Positions 1 to 10,628 of a DNA stretch of 64,000 nt are shown here, in pieces; position 1 is the first letter of the stretch, and the number at the start of each line of letters is the position of its first letter. A program made the position numbers and the translations under genes. The stretch is from Methylophaga pinxianii. GTDB taxonomy: Bacteria; Pseudomonadota; Gammaproteobacteria; Nitrosococcales; Methylophagaceae. The stretch lies in contig NZ_JAJAEO010000189.1 of the NCBI RefSeq assembly GCF_020447225.1, positions 1-64,000 of the forward strand, written 5' to 3'. The notes beneath the pieces were generated by a model. It was not told the DNA's origin and did no database searches. It worked only from the letters and a program-made list of their open reading frames with translations.

Positions 1-94
1 CATGGTGATTGGGTGTGATAGTTGTTTGTGGTGAACTACAATTATACCGAGTCACCATGCTGCTCAATATTTAACCACCAAAGATCAACAGACC
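1..94. other. window edge, possible start of the next minus-strand gene
   Basis: A minus-strand ATG at 58 opens a frame that runs off the window (MVTRYNCSSPQ), and another ATG sits at 3-1 in a different frame. Neither has a good ribosome-binding site. In relatives a nitrilase or tldD follows yhdP, but nothing here is long enough to tell. Confidence 0.25.
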
Positions 95-3000
95 CTAGGG
101 TGTTTCAGGGCGATTCAACGATAGGTCCGGTTCATCCCAGGTACCGGTAAGACTATAGCGGTAACTGATCATATCGACCAGATCCCGGTCAAAGAGTCGG
201 CCCGCAATACGATCCACCAGATAAATCGCTGTTCCAACCCCCAACCCTACAGGTCCGCCTGCAACTGCCCCGGCCAGCGGTAAGGAGGAGGAAACATTTG
301 GCGTCACCACAACGGTTTGGTGGTAGGTTCTGTCAACAATGTTGATAGGACCAGTAACATCAATATTGGCACTCTCACCCTGCATTTTTAGATTATCAGT
401 GACGGCCAGACCATTGGCGAAATCAAAATCGCCGCTGATTTCCCTGAAGGCAAAGCCTTTTCCAAAAAAGTCACTGAAGTCAAGTGCCAATCGCCGTGGA
501 ATAGCCGCAAAGCTCAATAAGCCGAAAATACGCCCGGCGGCACCTTGTTCAACATCAACTAATTGCCCATTATCAATTTGTAGATTTAGACTGCCCTGTA
601 ATTCAGCCAAAGACAAATTCAATGGTTCATCAGGCCAACTAAACTGACCGGTAACATCCACTTGATTGGACTGAATGGCCGGCTGATAGCCCAAGTCCAT
701 AAACAACCCTGCCAAGTCACTACTGGTCAGCTTTAGATTCAATTGGCTATTGTCGACCTGATTATTTTTTTGCCATATGCCATCCAGAATGGCCTGTAGT
801 ACGGAGGATTCTATACTGGCATTTTCCAACACCCAGCGGTCAGGTTGTTGAAGTGCACGAGCTTGCACTCTCCCCAATTGCATACCATCCACCGTCAAAT
901 TATCAATATTCAGCTGAAAACTCGGCCAAAGATCAGAACTGAATTTTTTACGTCCTGCATTTTCATTTGTCGATACAGGTAATTGCAGATCAACAAAGTC
1001 AAAATGCAATGTAGGTAATAAAGCGGTATCCATAGGCCAGCGAATATTCCCCCGCAATTGTCTCGATTGAACCTCCAGCTGCCAGATTTGATTTCTTTGA
1101 AATGCTTTTGACTGGACATCATTCAGCACCCACTGGTTAAAGCGCAGACTATCAACTGCTAACTCAACCTCAACAAGTGGCAGATTATCTTTTTCAGTAG
1201 TGGGAAACTCTGCTAACCATTGTTGATGCCACTGCGTCCAGTCTGATATTGATAAGTCATTGAGACGTGCTCTAACACGAATTCCTGCAGCCGGAAGCTC
1301 GGGATTGGGAAGGCCTATGGTTATCTCCCCTCTTGCCGCTTCCTCAAGTGACCAGACAGCTTGCAAGCTATCGTCATAATTCAGCTGAATAATGGACTGC
1401 TGTTGTGAATCCTCATTCAATTTGATATTGATTGTTCGAGTGTCTGATGCTTTTTTACCTAAAGGCTCTGGTGCATTTATCGTTAGCCCGGCTAAATCTG
1501 AAGTGACCTGTATATCGGTCTCAAATTCACCCATCGATTTCTCGCGGATTTCAATATCAGCCTGATAATCCGTAATTCCGTCGATAAATCCGGGCATCTT
1601 GCCCTGCCATAAAGCCGCTATCTGTTGGCTTTCTACCTCACCTTTAGCCGTCACTAAGATAGAATCTGCTTGAGGCACGACATTAATGGTCGCAGGTCTG
1701 GCAAAAACGTTGGCTGAAATGGCTTCGGCATTGACACCATCGTTATTAAAGAAAAGTTTTCCTTGAACATTCTCAACCGGCATTCCCGGCAATGTGGCCA
1801 AACTTATTTGACTGTTTTCAAAACTGACATGGCCATCCACCTCTGTGGCATCTGGATTAAGTAGTGGAATTTCCAGCTTTAAAGCAATATTGCTATTGCC
1901 CTGGGCACTGACCCAATCGGTCACTTCCCCGTAACGCGAGTTCAATGGGCTGATACGTAAAAAACTCAGAGCATCCTGAGTCGTCCCGGTTAACAGTCCA
2001 GTGAGATCGAGTACAGGCTTGCCTTTATAAACATTATTTATAACTGCATTGATATCGACAAAATTGAAACCGGCAATTTTGCCTGTTCGCGGCCGAATTT
2101 CTAACTGATTGCCAGTACTGTAGACTTGCCCCTCAATCGCTTCAAGCTCCGGCCACCCTTTACCATAATTCAGGCCGACATCACTGACATTCAGAGTCGC
2201 TTCAAATTTATTTTCAGCATCATCAGCGGTAAACGGGAACTGAGATAAATCGCCTTTTAATATGAGGCTGCCTGTTTGAATTTGCCCACTGGTATAGGCA
2301 TTTTCAGCCCAGGCCAGATAATCCTGATCCAGAATTGACCTGGGCACATAACTTAACCATTTGGTGACATTCACATCCAGCATTTGGAGATTAATATCCG
2401 CAATTTTTACCTCTGCCTGCTGTTCAATACCGATCGCTCCCTGCAGCCTTAAATCATTGTTCCAAACATCAAGTTCCGTCATCTGAAACTGCCAGTTTTC
2501 CTGCTGCTTGCTCCAAACAAGATTCGCTTCGGCGACATCAAAATAAATAGCGTCAGGAAGCCAGGTTGGTGCAAATACGGTTAAATTCCGACTATTCATT
2601 AACACGTTTGCTGTACCAGGCTGCCAATCAAGTTGAAGACTTAGCCCTGTTACCCCAGGTACTTCGTCAACTGGCAGACTGGCAAACTCGTCTATCAGCA
2701 TACTGGCAGATTGCGGTTCATTTTTATCATTCAATGTGAACCGCAATTGCCGAATATCACCGGCAGGTTGATATTGTGTGAGGATTGACGGAGCACTATC
2801 ACTGAGTAAAGCCAGGTCAGTCACATCACTCAACCGTAAAAAACTACTCTCGGCAACTAAGCCATTGTGCTCTGAAAATTGCAGATGAATGGTTGACTGA
2901 GGCCAACTATCTCCTGCAATGGATAACTGTATCGGTTCAGCATTTAATTGCCATTCAGACCTAGTGCCTTGCCAGTTGAATTGGGCCATAAAACTGTCAA

Positions 3001-3901
3001 TTTCAACGGCTTCCACTTCTGGTTTAGTCAAATTCGCCAGGCTCACATCACTGAGTTGAATTTGACCTCGCCATTGTTTTTTCATCATGGCGACAGCATC
3101 AAAACTCAGATCAGCCCGCCCACGCATTACTGAGACATCATGCCATTGTTGATCCATGAAAATAGTCGCCAATTGCAATCGACTAACGTCCAGCTGATTA
3201 AACTGCCAGTTTGAGATGCCTGCAGACGTTAAATACCCCTCAGCTGAGAAACTAAGTTGTTGCCCCAGATGATGTGGCAATTGAATTTCGCCAAGTAACC
3301 TTGATTTTTTGTCTTGAACCAATGCCAGCTGGTTTACATCGTACAATCCACTCAGTTGAGGTAATAACTCGTCTTCGTATTGAATTCTAGCTGACAACAA
3401 TTCAATATCACGCCAGGTATGGATTTGCTCAATCCAGTCGATCTGTGAGGCATCAAATGTCTGCTCTGGCGACTTGCCTTGCAAGCCGATAAGACTTATC
3501 TCTCCACTGGCAGAACGTTGTATTCCCAATTGCAAACCGGAGACACGGGCCGAATCGACTACCAGTTCCCGCTGTTGCAAACTGGCAATAAGATCAACAC
3601 CTATATAAAGCTCTTTTGCAGTAAACAGTTCGCCAATCTCAGGTTGGGCCTGCATCACAGCAATGTCGCCCACCATTAATTTGGGAAATAGATCAAACCA
3701 GTACAGTCCTGCTTCACCAATCTGAATCGGATAACCTGTTTTCTCGCTGGCCCAGGCAGCAATTTCATCCTTGCGCTCGGCAATAGCATTGGAGAACCAA
3801 TAGGCTAACCCAACACAAACCAACATGATCACGGCAAGCAGGACCACAATATTGGTAAATTGTTTTCCGGCAATATGCAGGCTGCGGTGGAATAGCGACA
3901 T
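95..3901 (-). CDS. yhdP: YhdP family AsmA-like envelope protein
   Basis: Large 1268-residue protein with one N-terminal membrane anchor (about residues 16-37) followed by a very long beta-rich periplasmic body. The last ~150 residues hold the Gly/Ala-rich AsmA-like stretch (GAVAGGPVGLGVG) followed by SYRYSLTGTW, typical of the YhdP family end. Family knowledge: with TamB and YdbH, YhdP is thought to move phospholipid from the inner to the outer membrane. It is the last gene of the leuS-to-yhdP run and starts 2 bp after the rng stop codon, as in the E. coli rng-yhdP order. The length is normal for the family and no frameshift is seen. Confidence 0.9.
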   Translation of the reverse strand: MSLFHRSLHIAGKQFTNIVVLLAVIMLVCVGLAYWFSNAIAERKDEIAAWASEKTGYPIQIGEAGLYWFDLFPKLMVGDIAVMQAQPEIGELFTAKELYIGVDLIASLQQRELVVDSARVSGLQLGIQRSASGEISLIGLQGKSPEQTFDASQIDWIEQIHTWRDIELLSARIQYEDELLPQLSGLYDVNQLALVQDKKSRLLGEIQLPHHLGQQLSFSAEGYLTSAGISNWQFNQLDVSRLQLATIFMDQQWHDVSVMRGRADLSFDAVAMMKKQWRGQIQLSDVSLANLTKPEVEAVEIDSFMAQFNWQGTRSEWQLNAEPIQLSIAGDSWPQSTIHLQFSEHNGLVAESSFLRLSDVTDLALLSDSAPSILTQYQPAGDIRQLRFTLNDKNEPQSASMLIDEFASLPVDEVPGVTGLSLQLDWQPGTANVLMNSRNLTVFAPTWLPDAIYFDVAEANLVWSKQQENWQFQMTELDVWNNDLRLQGAIGIEQQAEVKIADINLQMLDVNVTKWLSYVPRSILDQDYLAWAENAYTSGQIQTGSLILKGDLSQFPFTADDAENKFEATLNVSDVGLNYGKGWPELEAIEGQVYSTGNQLEIRPRTGKIAGFNFVDINAVINNVYKGKPVLDLTGLLTGTTQDALSFLRISPLNSRYGEVTDWVSAQGNSNIALKLEIPLLNPDATEVDGHVSFENSQISLATLPGMPVENVQGKLFFNNDGVNAEAISANVFARPATINVVPQADSILVTAKGEVESQQIAALWQGKMPGFIDGITDYQADIEIREKSMGEFETDIQVTSDLAGLTINAPEPLGKKASDTRTINIKLNEDSQQQSIIQLNYDDSLQAVWSLEEAARGEITIGLPNPELPAAGIRVRARLNDLSISDWTQWHQQWLAEFPTTEKDNLPLVEVELAVDSLRFNQWVLNDVQSKAFQRNQIWQLEVQSRQLRGNIRWPMDTALLPTLHFDFVDLQLPVSTNENAGRKKFSSDLWPSFQLNIDNLTVDGMQLGRVQARALQQPDRWVLENASIESSVLQAILDGIWQKNNQVDNSQLNLKLTSSDLAGLFMDLGYQPAIQSNQVDVTGQFSWPDEPLNLSLAELQGSLNLQIDNGQLVDVEQGAAGRIFGLLSFAAIPRRLALDFSDFFGKGFAFREISGDFDFANGLAVTDNLKMQGESANIDVTGPINIVDRTYHQTVVVTPNVSSSLPLAGAVAGGPVGLGVGTAIYLVDRIAGRLFDRDLVDMISYRYSLTGTWDEPDLSLNRPETP

Positions 3902-3903
3902 AG

Positions 3904-5376
3904 CTACATCAACACCACATTAAATTGCTCACGACCATATTGAGGCTCACATTGAAACAAAATTGGCTTACCGATAAATTGTTCTAATTCAGCTACTTTA
4001 GTGGAATCTTCATCATTAAGCCGATCAATAACATCTTGAGAGGCTAATACCAAAAACTGTTTTGATTCATATTGCCGCGATTCTCGGAGAATTTCCCGGA
4101 AGATTTCATAACAGATCGTTTCCACATTTTTGGTATAGCCTCGGCCATCACAACAGGGGCAAGGTTCACAAAGAATATGCCCCAGGCTTTCGCGCGTACG
4201 TTTCCGTGTCATTTCCACCAGTCCAAGTTCGGACACCGCACTGATATTGTGTTTGGCGCGATCCAATTGCATGGCTTTTTCCAGTGTCCGCAAAACCTGC
4301 TCGCGATGGCTGACTTCTTCCATATCAATAAAGTCGATGATAATAATGCCACCGAGATTACGGACACGTAACTGCCTGGCAATGGCTTGAGCAGCCTCCA
4401 GGTTGGTTTTGAAAATCGTTTCTTCGAGATTTTTATGCCCGACAAAGCCACCAGTATTCACATCGACAGTGGTCATTGCTTCTGTTTGATCAAAAATCAC
4501 ATAGCCACCGGATTTCAGCGGAACTTTACGATCCAGTGCTTTCTGAATCTCGTCTTCCACACCGAATAAATCAAACAATGGGCGATCCCCCCGGTAATGT
4601 TCCAAGCGGGCAGCACATTCCGGCATAAAGCCTTCCGCAAACTGCTGGGCTTCTTTAAATGTCTCGGCGGCATCAATACGTATGCGTTCGATATCAGGCG
4701 AAAACAGGTCGCGTAAGGCTCGCAATGTTAACGGCAGATCCTGATACAGAGCTTCACCACATTGGGTACTGGTAACGCGCTGGCGTAACTTTTCCCATAA
4801 TCGATGCAGAAACTCCAGATCCGCGCGTAATTCTGCGTCACTGACACCTTCCGCCGCTGTCCGTAAAATGTAACCACCTTGCTGATCACCCAGCAGGTCC
4901 GATAAACAGTTTTTCAGCCGCTCGCGTTCCGCTTCACCCTCAATTTTCAATGATATCCCAATGCCTTCCGCTTCAGGCATATACACCAGATACCTTGATG
5001 ATGCTGATAATTGTGTCGTTAGACGTGCACCTTTACTGCCCATGGGATCTTTAATCACTTGCACAAGAAGCTCATCCCCTTCACGCAATAGGCTGGTGAT
5101 CGGCGGGGTAATTCGTGGAGCTTCTTTTAAGTCGCCAGACTGGCCTTTAGGTATGGAAATATCCGAAGCATGTAAAAAAGCTGCGCGGGCTAATCCGATC
5201 TCGACAAAAGCCGCCTGCATTCCGGGCAACACCCGACAGACTTTTCCTTTGTATATATTGCCGACCAAGCCACGGTGTTCACTTCTTTCTATGAAAATTT
5301 CTTGTAATACGCCGTTTTCCACCACCGCCGCTCGGGTTTCACTTGGCGTCACATTGATCAGAATTTCACTACTCAT
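3904..5376 (-). CDS. rng: ribonuclease G
   Basis: 490 residues, the usual RNase G length, without the C-terminal degradosome scaffold of RNase E. An S1-like domain follows residue 38 (NIYKGKV...AAFVEIG). The catalytic-metal region TTVDVNTGG contains D305, and a second acidic cluster IIIIDFIDME lies near residues 345-353. The zinc-link cysteines are at about 403-409 (CEPCPCC). It cuts single-stranded AU-rich RNA, including the 16S rRNA 5' precursor and some mRNAs. The start overlaps the maf stop by 8 bp, so translation is probably coupled. Confidence 0.95.
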   Translation of the reverse strand: MSSEILINVTPSETRAAVVENGVLQEIFIERSEHRGLVGNIYKGKVCRVLPGMQAAFVEIGLARAAFLHASDISIPKGQSGDLKEAPRITPPITSLLREGDELLVQVIKDPMGSKGARLTTQLSASSRYLVYMPEAEGIGISLKIEGEAERERLKNCLSDLLGDQQGGYILRTAAEGVSDAELRADLEFLHRLWEKLRQRVTSTQCGEALYQDLPLTLRALRDLFSPDIERIRIDAAETFKEAQQFAEGFMPECAARLEHYRGDRPLFDLFGVEDEIQKALDRKVPLKSGGYVIFDQTEAMTTVDVNTGGFVGHKNLEETIFKTNLEAAQAIARQLRVRNLGGIIIIDFIDMEEVSHREQVLRTLEKAMQLDRAKHNISAVSELGLVEMTRKRTRESLGHILCEPCPCCDGRGYTKNVETICYEIFREILRESRQYESKQFLVLASQDVIDRLNDEDSTKVAELEQFIGKPILFQCEPQYGREQFNVVLM

Positions 5377-5953
5377 GGACCATATTTACCTGTTGTAAAA
5401 GCTGACTGGTTTCAAATAAGGGCAACCCCATTACACCAGAGTAGCTTCCGCTGATTTTTTCTATAAACATCGCCGCCAATCCCTGAACCGCATATCCTCC
5501 AGCTTTATCTTGTCCCTCGCCAGTTGCCAGATACCAGTTAATTTCAGCTTCAGTAAGCGTTTTGAACTGTACATCACTTATTTGTAAGCTTAGCCAATGT
5601 TGCTGCTGCCAGACTATCGCTACAGCACTCAATACCTGATGTTGATTGCCAGATAATAGTTTTAAAAACTCTCTAGCTTGCTGCGAATTGACCGGTTTGC
5701 CGAGAATTTGTTTTGAAGGCAACACAACAGCAGTATCGGCCCCTATCACCGGACGATAATCAGCCTGTAAGGTACACCAGCCGGCTGACGCTTTGGCTAA
5801 CGCAATACGCCTGGCGTAATCAGGCGGTGATTCTGCGGTATAAACCGTTTCATCTACTGATACATTTAAGACAGAGAAATCGACTCCGATTTGTTTCAGG
5901 AGTTCACGACGACGCGGCGAAGCCGAGGCAAGATAGACTGGCGGAAATTTCAT
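5369..5953 (-). CDS. maf: Maf-type nucleoside triphosphate pyrophosphatase
   Basis: 194 residues. The N-terminal LASASPRRRELL motif binds the nucleotide phosphates, and the conserved acidic loop VIGADTAVV (D73) follows. Family members hydrolyse non-canonical or modified NTPs (dTTP/UTP or m7GTP subclasses) to NMP plus pyrophosphate; adjacency to rng matches the E. coli YhdE (dTTP/UTP) context. It overlaps rlmH by 4 bp (ATGA) and rng by 8 bp. Substrate class is inferred from context only. Confidence 0.92.
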   Translation of the reverse strand: MKFPPVYLASASPRRRELLKQIGVDFSVLNVSVDETVYTAESPPDYARRIALAKASAGWCTLQADYRPVIGADTAVVLPSKQILGKPVNSQQAREFLKLLSGNQHQVLSAVAIVWQQQHWLSLQISDVQFKTLTEAEINWYLATGEGQDKAGGYAVQGLAAMFIEKISGSYSGVMGLPLFETSQLLQQVNMVHE

Positions 5954-6420
5954 GCGCGATGGTAAGGATGATTCTGCAAGACCGTCCAGGCACGATACAA
6001 TTGCTCTGCAACCACAATACGAACCAACGGATGGGGCATAGTCAAATTAGATAAAGACCATTTTTGATCTGCGCGTTGCTGACATTCGAGGGATAACCCA
6101 TCCGGACCACCAATTAATAAGCTGACATCGCGCCCCAATGTCTGCCAGTTTTTCAATTGTTCGGCCAGTTGCTCGGTTGACCAGTTACGGCCACCGACTT
6201 CTAATGCAATCACATAGTCATTTTCGGGTAAAGCCGTCATGATGCGTTTACCTTCTTCCTGCATCCATTGCCCGGAACTACCCGATTTACCACGTTTTGC
6301 TGGAACTATCTCTTGCAGAATCAGCTGACATTCCCGTGGCATACGCCGGGCATATTCGTTATAACCTTCCGTTACCCACTGCGGCATTTTCTGCCCAACA
6401 GCAAGCAAGTTCAGTTTCAT
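5950..6420 (-). CDS. rlmH: 23S rRNA pseudouridine-1915 N3-methyltransferase
   Basis: 156 residues, full length for this small SPOUT methyltransferase. The SAM-binding knot contains LLIGGPDGL and the C-terminus ends in YRAW...HPYHR, the conserved tail that reaches the ribosomal decoding region. It methylates pseudouridine 1915 in helix 69 of assembled 70S ribosomes. Its ATG overlaps the rsfS stop by 4 bp, and the rsfS-rlmH order is widely conserved in Proteobacteria. Confidence 0.96.
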   Translation of the reverse strand: MKLNLLAVGQKMPQWVTEGYNEYARRMPRECQLILQEIVPAKRGKSGSSGQWMQEEGKRIMTALPENDYVIALEVGGRNWSTEQLAEQLKNWQTLGRDVSLLIGGPDGLSLECQQRADQKWSLSNLTMPHPLVRIVVAEQLYRAWTVLQNHPYHRA

Positions 6421-6773
6421 TCATTTTCTGCCGAAGCACTTTGCGTGACTTCAGCGACAGACCATAATTTTTCCAGATTGTACGTCGCTCTGGTTTGCGG
6501 CGTCATAATATGTGCAATCACGTCACCTAAATCTACCAGTGCCCATTCGCCAACATCCTCACCTTCCATTCCCAAAGGTTGGACACCCGCTGCTTTCGCC
6601 TGTGATGACACTTCATTTGCTAACGCTTTTACCTGTCTGGTGGATTTACCTGTGGCGATAATCATAACATCGGTCACGTCAGTCATGCCGGTGACATCCA
6701 GAACGGTAATATCTTCTGCTTTAATGTCTTCCAGTGCGTCTATTACTAATAATTTCAGTTGTTCTGCCTTCAT
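6417..6773 (-). CDS. rsfS: ribosome silencing factor RsfS
   Basis: 118 residues of the Iojap/RsfS family. The fold core is visible as DITVLDV...TDVMIIATGKSTRQVKALA, then GEWALVDLGDVIAHIM. It binds uL14 on the 50S subunit and blocks subunit joining in starvation. I chose the ATG at 6773. An in-frame GTG two codons earlier overlaps the GGAG ribosome-binding site, whereas the ATG sits five bases after it. Coupled to rlmH by an ATGA overlap. Confidence 0.95.
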   Translation of the reverse strand: MKAEQLKLLVIDALEDIKAEDITVLDVTGMTDVTDVMIIATGKSTRQVKALANEVSSQAKAAGVQPLGMEGEDVGEWALVDLGDVIAHIMTPQTRATYNLEKLWSVAEVTQSASAENE

Positions 6774-6806
6774 GGGCACTCCAAATAATAAATTTTGTTG
6801 TTAAGT

Positions 6807-7661
6807 TTAACGTATGTCGGCCTGCGAGTCTGTGGTGGTTTCAACCAAGCGTTTTGTAGGTATATCTGGAAACCATTGACTGGTTTTCCCTGTAATGAAA
6901 TACGCTGTAAGTCCGACCCATTCACGCCATGCAGGTTCTAGTTTTTCGAATTGTTCAAATAAGGCAAAGTCCATTTGACGTGATTCACCCGTCTGACTTC
7001 GATAGTCGACCGGATACGGTACGACAGAAATTCCCTGTTTTTCAGCAATACCTACCGATCGTGGCATATGGTAGGCTGATGTCACCAAAAGATACTGACC
7101 ATTTCTCTTGGGTATAACGGTTTTTAAACGTTGGAAATTTTCATAGGTATTTCGGGATTGAGACTCAATGATAAGTCTTTTCTCCTCAACCCCCACCATG
7201 GTCAGTAGTTCATGGCTTAGTTCAGCAGGGGTTGTGCCCGCATCAAATCGCAATAAATTATTGCCCCCTGTAAAGATGATGGGGCTATCAGGATACTGTT
7301 TGGCTAACAATGCTGCACCAAAATATCGGTCACTAGCCTGGCCAACCTGCGGTTGTTGCCAGCTAATGGTTGTTTTTATATCTTCACCACCGCCCAGAAC
7401 AATAATGCCATCAATATTCTCTGGCAACTGTTCTGGCTGGCTGATTCGAGCTTCCAATGGATAAATTAACCAATCCCCCAAAGGAAAGATTATCAAACTT
7501 AAGCTGAATAACAACGCCGGAAACAAAAAACGTAGAGCAACTTTACGATAACCAAACAATAAAAACACCGTGCCCAAAACCAGCAGTAAATTCAGCACCA
7601 TCAATGGACTGAGAATCGCCCAAGCTAATTTTGATAACACAAAAAACAGTTGTTCCATCAA
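6807..7661 (-). CDS. YdcF/ElyC family (DUF218) membrane protein
   Basis: 284 residues. Two hydrophobic segments at the N-terminus (about 8-33 and 40-62) precede a DUF218 domain starting IDGIIVLGGG, with IIFTGGNN and LLVTSAYHMPRS motifs further on. This matches the ElyC/SanA-like layout. ElyC has been linked to peptidoglycan and enterobacterial common antigen homeostasis; the biochemical activity is unknown. It sits between nadD (4 bp overlap) and rsfS, a position often filled by other genes in relatives, so its link to the operon may be opportunistic. Confidence 0.8.
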   Translation of the reverse strand: MMEQLFFVLSKLAWAILSPLMVLNLLLVLGTVFLLFGYRKVALRFLFPALLFSLSLIIFPLGDWLIYPLEARISQPEQLPENIDGIIVLGGGEDIKTTISWQQPQVGQASDRYFGAALLAKQYPDSPIIFTGGNNLLRFDAGTTPAELSHELLTMVGVEEKRLIIESQSRNTYENFQRLKTVIPKRNGQYLLVTSAYHMPRSVGIAEKQGISVVPYPVDYRSQTGESRQMDFALFEQFEKLEPAWREWVGLTAYFITGKTSQWFPDIPTKRLVETTTDSQADIR

Positions 7662-8329
7662 ATCTCACTGGCTTTTGATCGGTAAAGTCCTAATTGTTCA
7701 ATCACCGTAATAACTGATTCCGGTAATAAAAAGTTGACCGGCTTTCCCGCCATCAGGTCTTCGCGAATTTGTGTGGCAGAAATTGCCAACGGTGTTACCT
7801 TCAACGGCCAAATCATACCTGAACTCAGTAACCTATCTTCAGTTTTGGCTAAATGTTGCTGATACCAGTGTTGCAGGTCTTCTTGCAGATCCAGAGTTTC
7901 ATCAGGGCGTTGAACTACTACAATATGCGCTAATTGCAAAATTTGTTGCCAGCGTGACCAACTCTTTATACCCCGAAAAGCATCCGTTCCCAAAATAAGA
8001 AATAAAGGGTTGTCGACAAACTCTTCCCGCAAACTGAGTAGCGTATCCACCGTGTAAGAAGGCCCTTCACGATGCAGTTCACGGTCATCGACTAATAGTT
8101 GTGGAACGTATTTAACCGCCAGCTCCAGCATCAACCGTCTGGCATCCGCACTGGCCATTGTGTCCTGCCGATGTGGCGGTATGGCGCAGGGAATCAAGCG
8201 TACATGATTTAACTCTAACTGCTGGCAAACTTCCAGAGCCGAACGTAAATGTCCAAAATGTACGGGATCAAAGGTACCGCCCAGAATGCCTATCGCATCG
8301 GATTTATTTTCTGATTTGACCACTACCAA
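7658..8329 (-). CDS. nadD: nicotinate-nucleotide adenylyltransferase
   Basis: About 223 residues. The nucleotidyltransferase signature [11 protein letters not shown] is near the start and the phosphate-binding SATQIR motif is near the C-terminus. It converts nicotinate mononucleotide and ATP to deamido-NAD, the shared step of de novo NAD synthesis. The start is TTG at 8329, with a GGA six bases upstream; a GTG at 8323 is a possible alternative. Both overlap the proA end by about 20-26 bp, which suggests coupled translation. Confidence 0.93.
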   Translation of the reverse strand: MVVVKSENKSDAIGILGGTFDPVHFGHLRSALEVCQQLELNHVRLIPCAIPPHRQDTMASADARRLMLELAVKYVPQLLVDDRELHREGPSYTVDTLLSLREEFVDNPLFLILGTDAFRGIKSWSRWQQILQLAHIVVVQRPDETLDLQEDLQHWYQQHLAKTEDRLLSSGMIWPLKVTPLAISATQIREDLMAGKPVNFLLPESVITVIEQLGLYRSKASEI

Positions 8330-9593
8330 ACACTATCCATTTTTGTGATGTCAAACCATTTAAACCCACCGGGCCACGGGCATGCAATTTATCAGTAGAA
8401 ATACCAATCTCAGCTCCCAGCCCATACTCAAACCCATCTGCAAACCGTGTTGACGCGTTCACCAATACCGAACTGGAATCCACCTCCTGCAGAAAACGTC
8501 TGGCTGTATCGTAGTTATTGGTCACAATACTTTCGGTATGCGCTGAACTGTGCTGGTATATGTGCAGCATGGCATCATCCACATTGGCCACTATTTTGAT
8601 CGAGAGAATGGGCGCTAGATATTCGGTATCCCAGTCGGCCTCAGTCGCCACATTAATATTTGGCAAAATTTGCAAGGTCGAATTACAGCCGCGTAATTCA
8701 ACACCTTCCTTGAAAAAACGATCTGCCATTGCTGGTAAAAATGCTTTCGCTATATCCACATGAACCAATAAGGTTTCCATTGCATTGCAAACACCATAAC
8801 GATGGCATTTGGCATTAAACGCAATCTCTTGTGCCATGGACAAATCTGCTTCAGCATCCACATACACATGACAGATTCCATCCAGATGTTTAATCACCGG
8901 TACACGCGCATCCTGACTGATACGTTCAATCAGATTTTTCCCTCCTCGGGGCACAATGACATCGACATATTCAGGCATGGTAATCAATTGGCCGACAACT
9001 TCGCGATCAGTGATTTCAACAACTTGAACCGCTGTAATTGGTAAACCAGCCTGTTTTAATCCCTGATGAATGCAGGCAGCCACTGCCTGATTCGAGTGAA
9101 TCGCTTCGCTGCCTCCGCGTAAAATTGTTGCATTGCCGGATTTTAAACAAAGACCTGCTGCATCCGCAGTCACATTCGGTCTTGATTCATAAATAATGCC
9201 GATAACGCCTAATGGCACGCGCATTTGCCCAAGCTGAATACCGGAAGGTCGATAACGCATATCACTGATTTCGCCGATAGGGTCAGGTAAAGCTGCAATT
9301 TGTTCAAGACCCTCAGCCATTGATTCAATGCGGGCATCGGTCAATGTCAGCCGGTCCAGCATCGCAGCGTCCAGGCCTTTGGCTTTCCCGGCATCTAAAT
9401 CCAATTGATTAGCATTTTTTAATACTGCTGCCTGGTCTCGAATGGCCTTGGCCATCGCCATTAAGGCGGTATTTTTATCACTGGTTGTTGCACGAGCCAA
9501 AACTCGGCTGGCTTCACGAGCTTGTTGACCCAATTTTTGCGTATAGGCTGCGACGTCCACAGCTCTCTCCTCTTTTAATTTTTCTGCTTTCAT
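8304..9593 (-). CDS. proA: glutamate-5-semialdehyde dehydrogenase (gamma-glutamyl phosphate reductase)
   Basis: 429 residues of the aldehyde dehydrogenase superfamily. [26 protein letters not shown] is the NADPH/substrate region (given in parts: [20 protein letters not shown]), and [17 protein letters not shown] carries the catalytic cysteine. It reduces gamma-glutamyl phosphate in proline synthesis. The open frame extends 21 codons upstream inside holA, but the ATG at 9593 fits the family N-terminus and makes an ATGA overlap with the holA stop. proB is not in the window. Confidence 0.95.
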   Translation of the reverse strand: MKAEKLKEERAVDVAAYTQKLGQQAREASRVLARATTSDKNTALMAMAKAIRDQAAVLKNANQLDLDAGKAKGLDAAMLDRLTLTDARIESMAEGLEQIAALPDPIGEISDMRYRPSGIQLGQMRVPLGVIGIIYESRPNVTADAAGLCLKSGNATILRGGSEAIHSNQAVAACIHQGLKQAGLPITAVQVVEITDREVVGQLITMPEYVDVIVPRGGKNLIERISQDARVPVIKHLDGICHVYVDAEADLSMAQEIAFNAKCHRYGVCNAMETLLVHVDIAKAFLPAMADRFFKEGVELRGCNSTLQILPNINVATEADWDTEYLAPILSIKIVANVDDAMLHIYQHSSAHTESIVTNNYDTARRFLQEVDSSSVLVNASTRFADGFEYGLGAEIGISTDKLHARGPVGLNGLTSQKWIVFGSGQIRK

Positions 9594-10621
9594 GTTTGCT
9601 GCAATTGCATTGGCACACCAGCAACCTGTAAACACAATGTCGTCAACATCCGCCATGCATTGTCATCTCCACCACCTTTTGCAGCCCGATCAATCGCCGC
9701 CATTTGCGGTAAAAATGCCCGCCACTCAGCGGCTGAATGTCGACGTAAGCCTGATTGAATCAAAGGCCTGGCCTTATCCCAAACGGGTGGTTTCTGACTG
9801 GCAAAGACTTGCGCCGCCTGGGTACCATTTTCAAGCTGAACAGCCATATCAATCATTCGATGTAAAGACCAGGATACAGCGGAAAATACTGCCAGCACAT
9901 CATTACCCTCAGCCTGTAACATTCTTAACATACGCGGAATTTTGGCAGACTGGCCGGTATAGACCGCATCCATCAGTGAAAATGCCTCAAATCGCGCACT
10001 GTCAGCCACGCTATCTATCAATAACTGTTCATCGACATGGCCATCAGGACTGAGTAAAACCAGTTTGTCGATTTCCTGAGCGGCAGCGAAAAGATTGCCT
10101 TCTGTTCGCTCTGCCAGCAAATTCGCCACCGAGGGTGTGCTTTGCAACCCTTTTTGGCGCATTCGTTGCTGAATCCATCGAGGCAACATCTCAATGCCAA
10201 CAGGCCAGACTGGGATACTAATGCCGGCATTTTCAAGTGCGCTAAACCATTTGCTCTTCTGTTGCTGAGGCGTCAGTTTTCCGGTGATGAGTAACAAAAA
10301 AGTATCCGTGACGGGCTGCTCGGCAAACTGTCGCAGAAACTCTCCTCCCTCTTTGCCAGGGGCACCTGAAGGGAGTCTGATTTCAATCAGCTTTTGAGAA
10401 GCAAATAAAGACAAACTGTCATCCGCAAATCTGAGTTTTGACCAGTCAAATCGTGCATCAGCATGCCAAACCTGTCTTTCGGATATTCCATGTGCTCTTG
10501 CTTGCTGACGGATTTGATCGGCAGTTTCTTCTACTAATAGCGCCTCATCACCAAAAACCACGCTGATGACCGGCAGACTATGTTGTAGTTGTGAGTTAAG
10601 CTGTTCTGCCTTGACTCGCAT
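9590..10621 (-). CDS. holA: DNA polymerase III subunit delta
   Basis: 343 residues, the normal length for HolA. The N-terminal region begins [13 protein letters not shown]...[16 protein letters not shown], as in the family, and the C-terminal helical collar domain holds [10 protein letters not shown] and [11 protein letters not shown]. Delta opens the beta clamp within the clamp loader together with DnaX and delta prime; dnaX lies 18 kb away on the opposite strand. The gene starts 7 bp after lptE, as in the E. coli leuS-lptE-holA cluster. Confidence 0.95.
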   Translation of the reverse strand: MRVKAEQLNSQLQHSLPVISVVFGDEALLVEETADQIRQQARAHGISERQVWHADARFDWSKLRFADDSLSLFASQKLIEIRLPSGAPGKEGGEFLRQFAEQPVTDTFLLLITGKLTPQQQKSKWFSALENAGISIPVWPVGIEMLPRWIQQRMRQKGLQSTPSVANLLAERTEGNLFAAAQEIDKLVLLSPDGHVDEQLLIDSVADSARFEAFSLMDAVYTGQSAKIPRMLRMLQAEGNDVLAVFSAVSWSLHRMIDMAVQLENGTQAAQVFASQKPPVWDKARPLIQSGLRRHSAAEWRAFLPQMAAIDRAAKGGGDDNAWRMLTTLCLQVAGVPMQLQQT

Positions 10622-10628
10622 CAGTCAA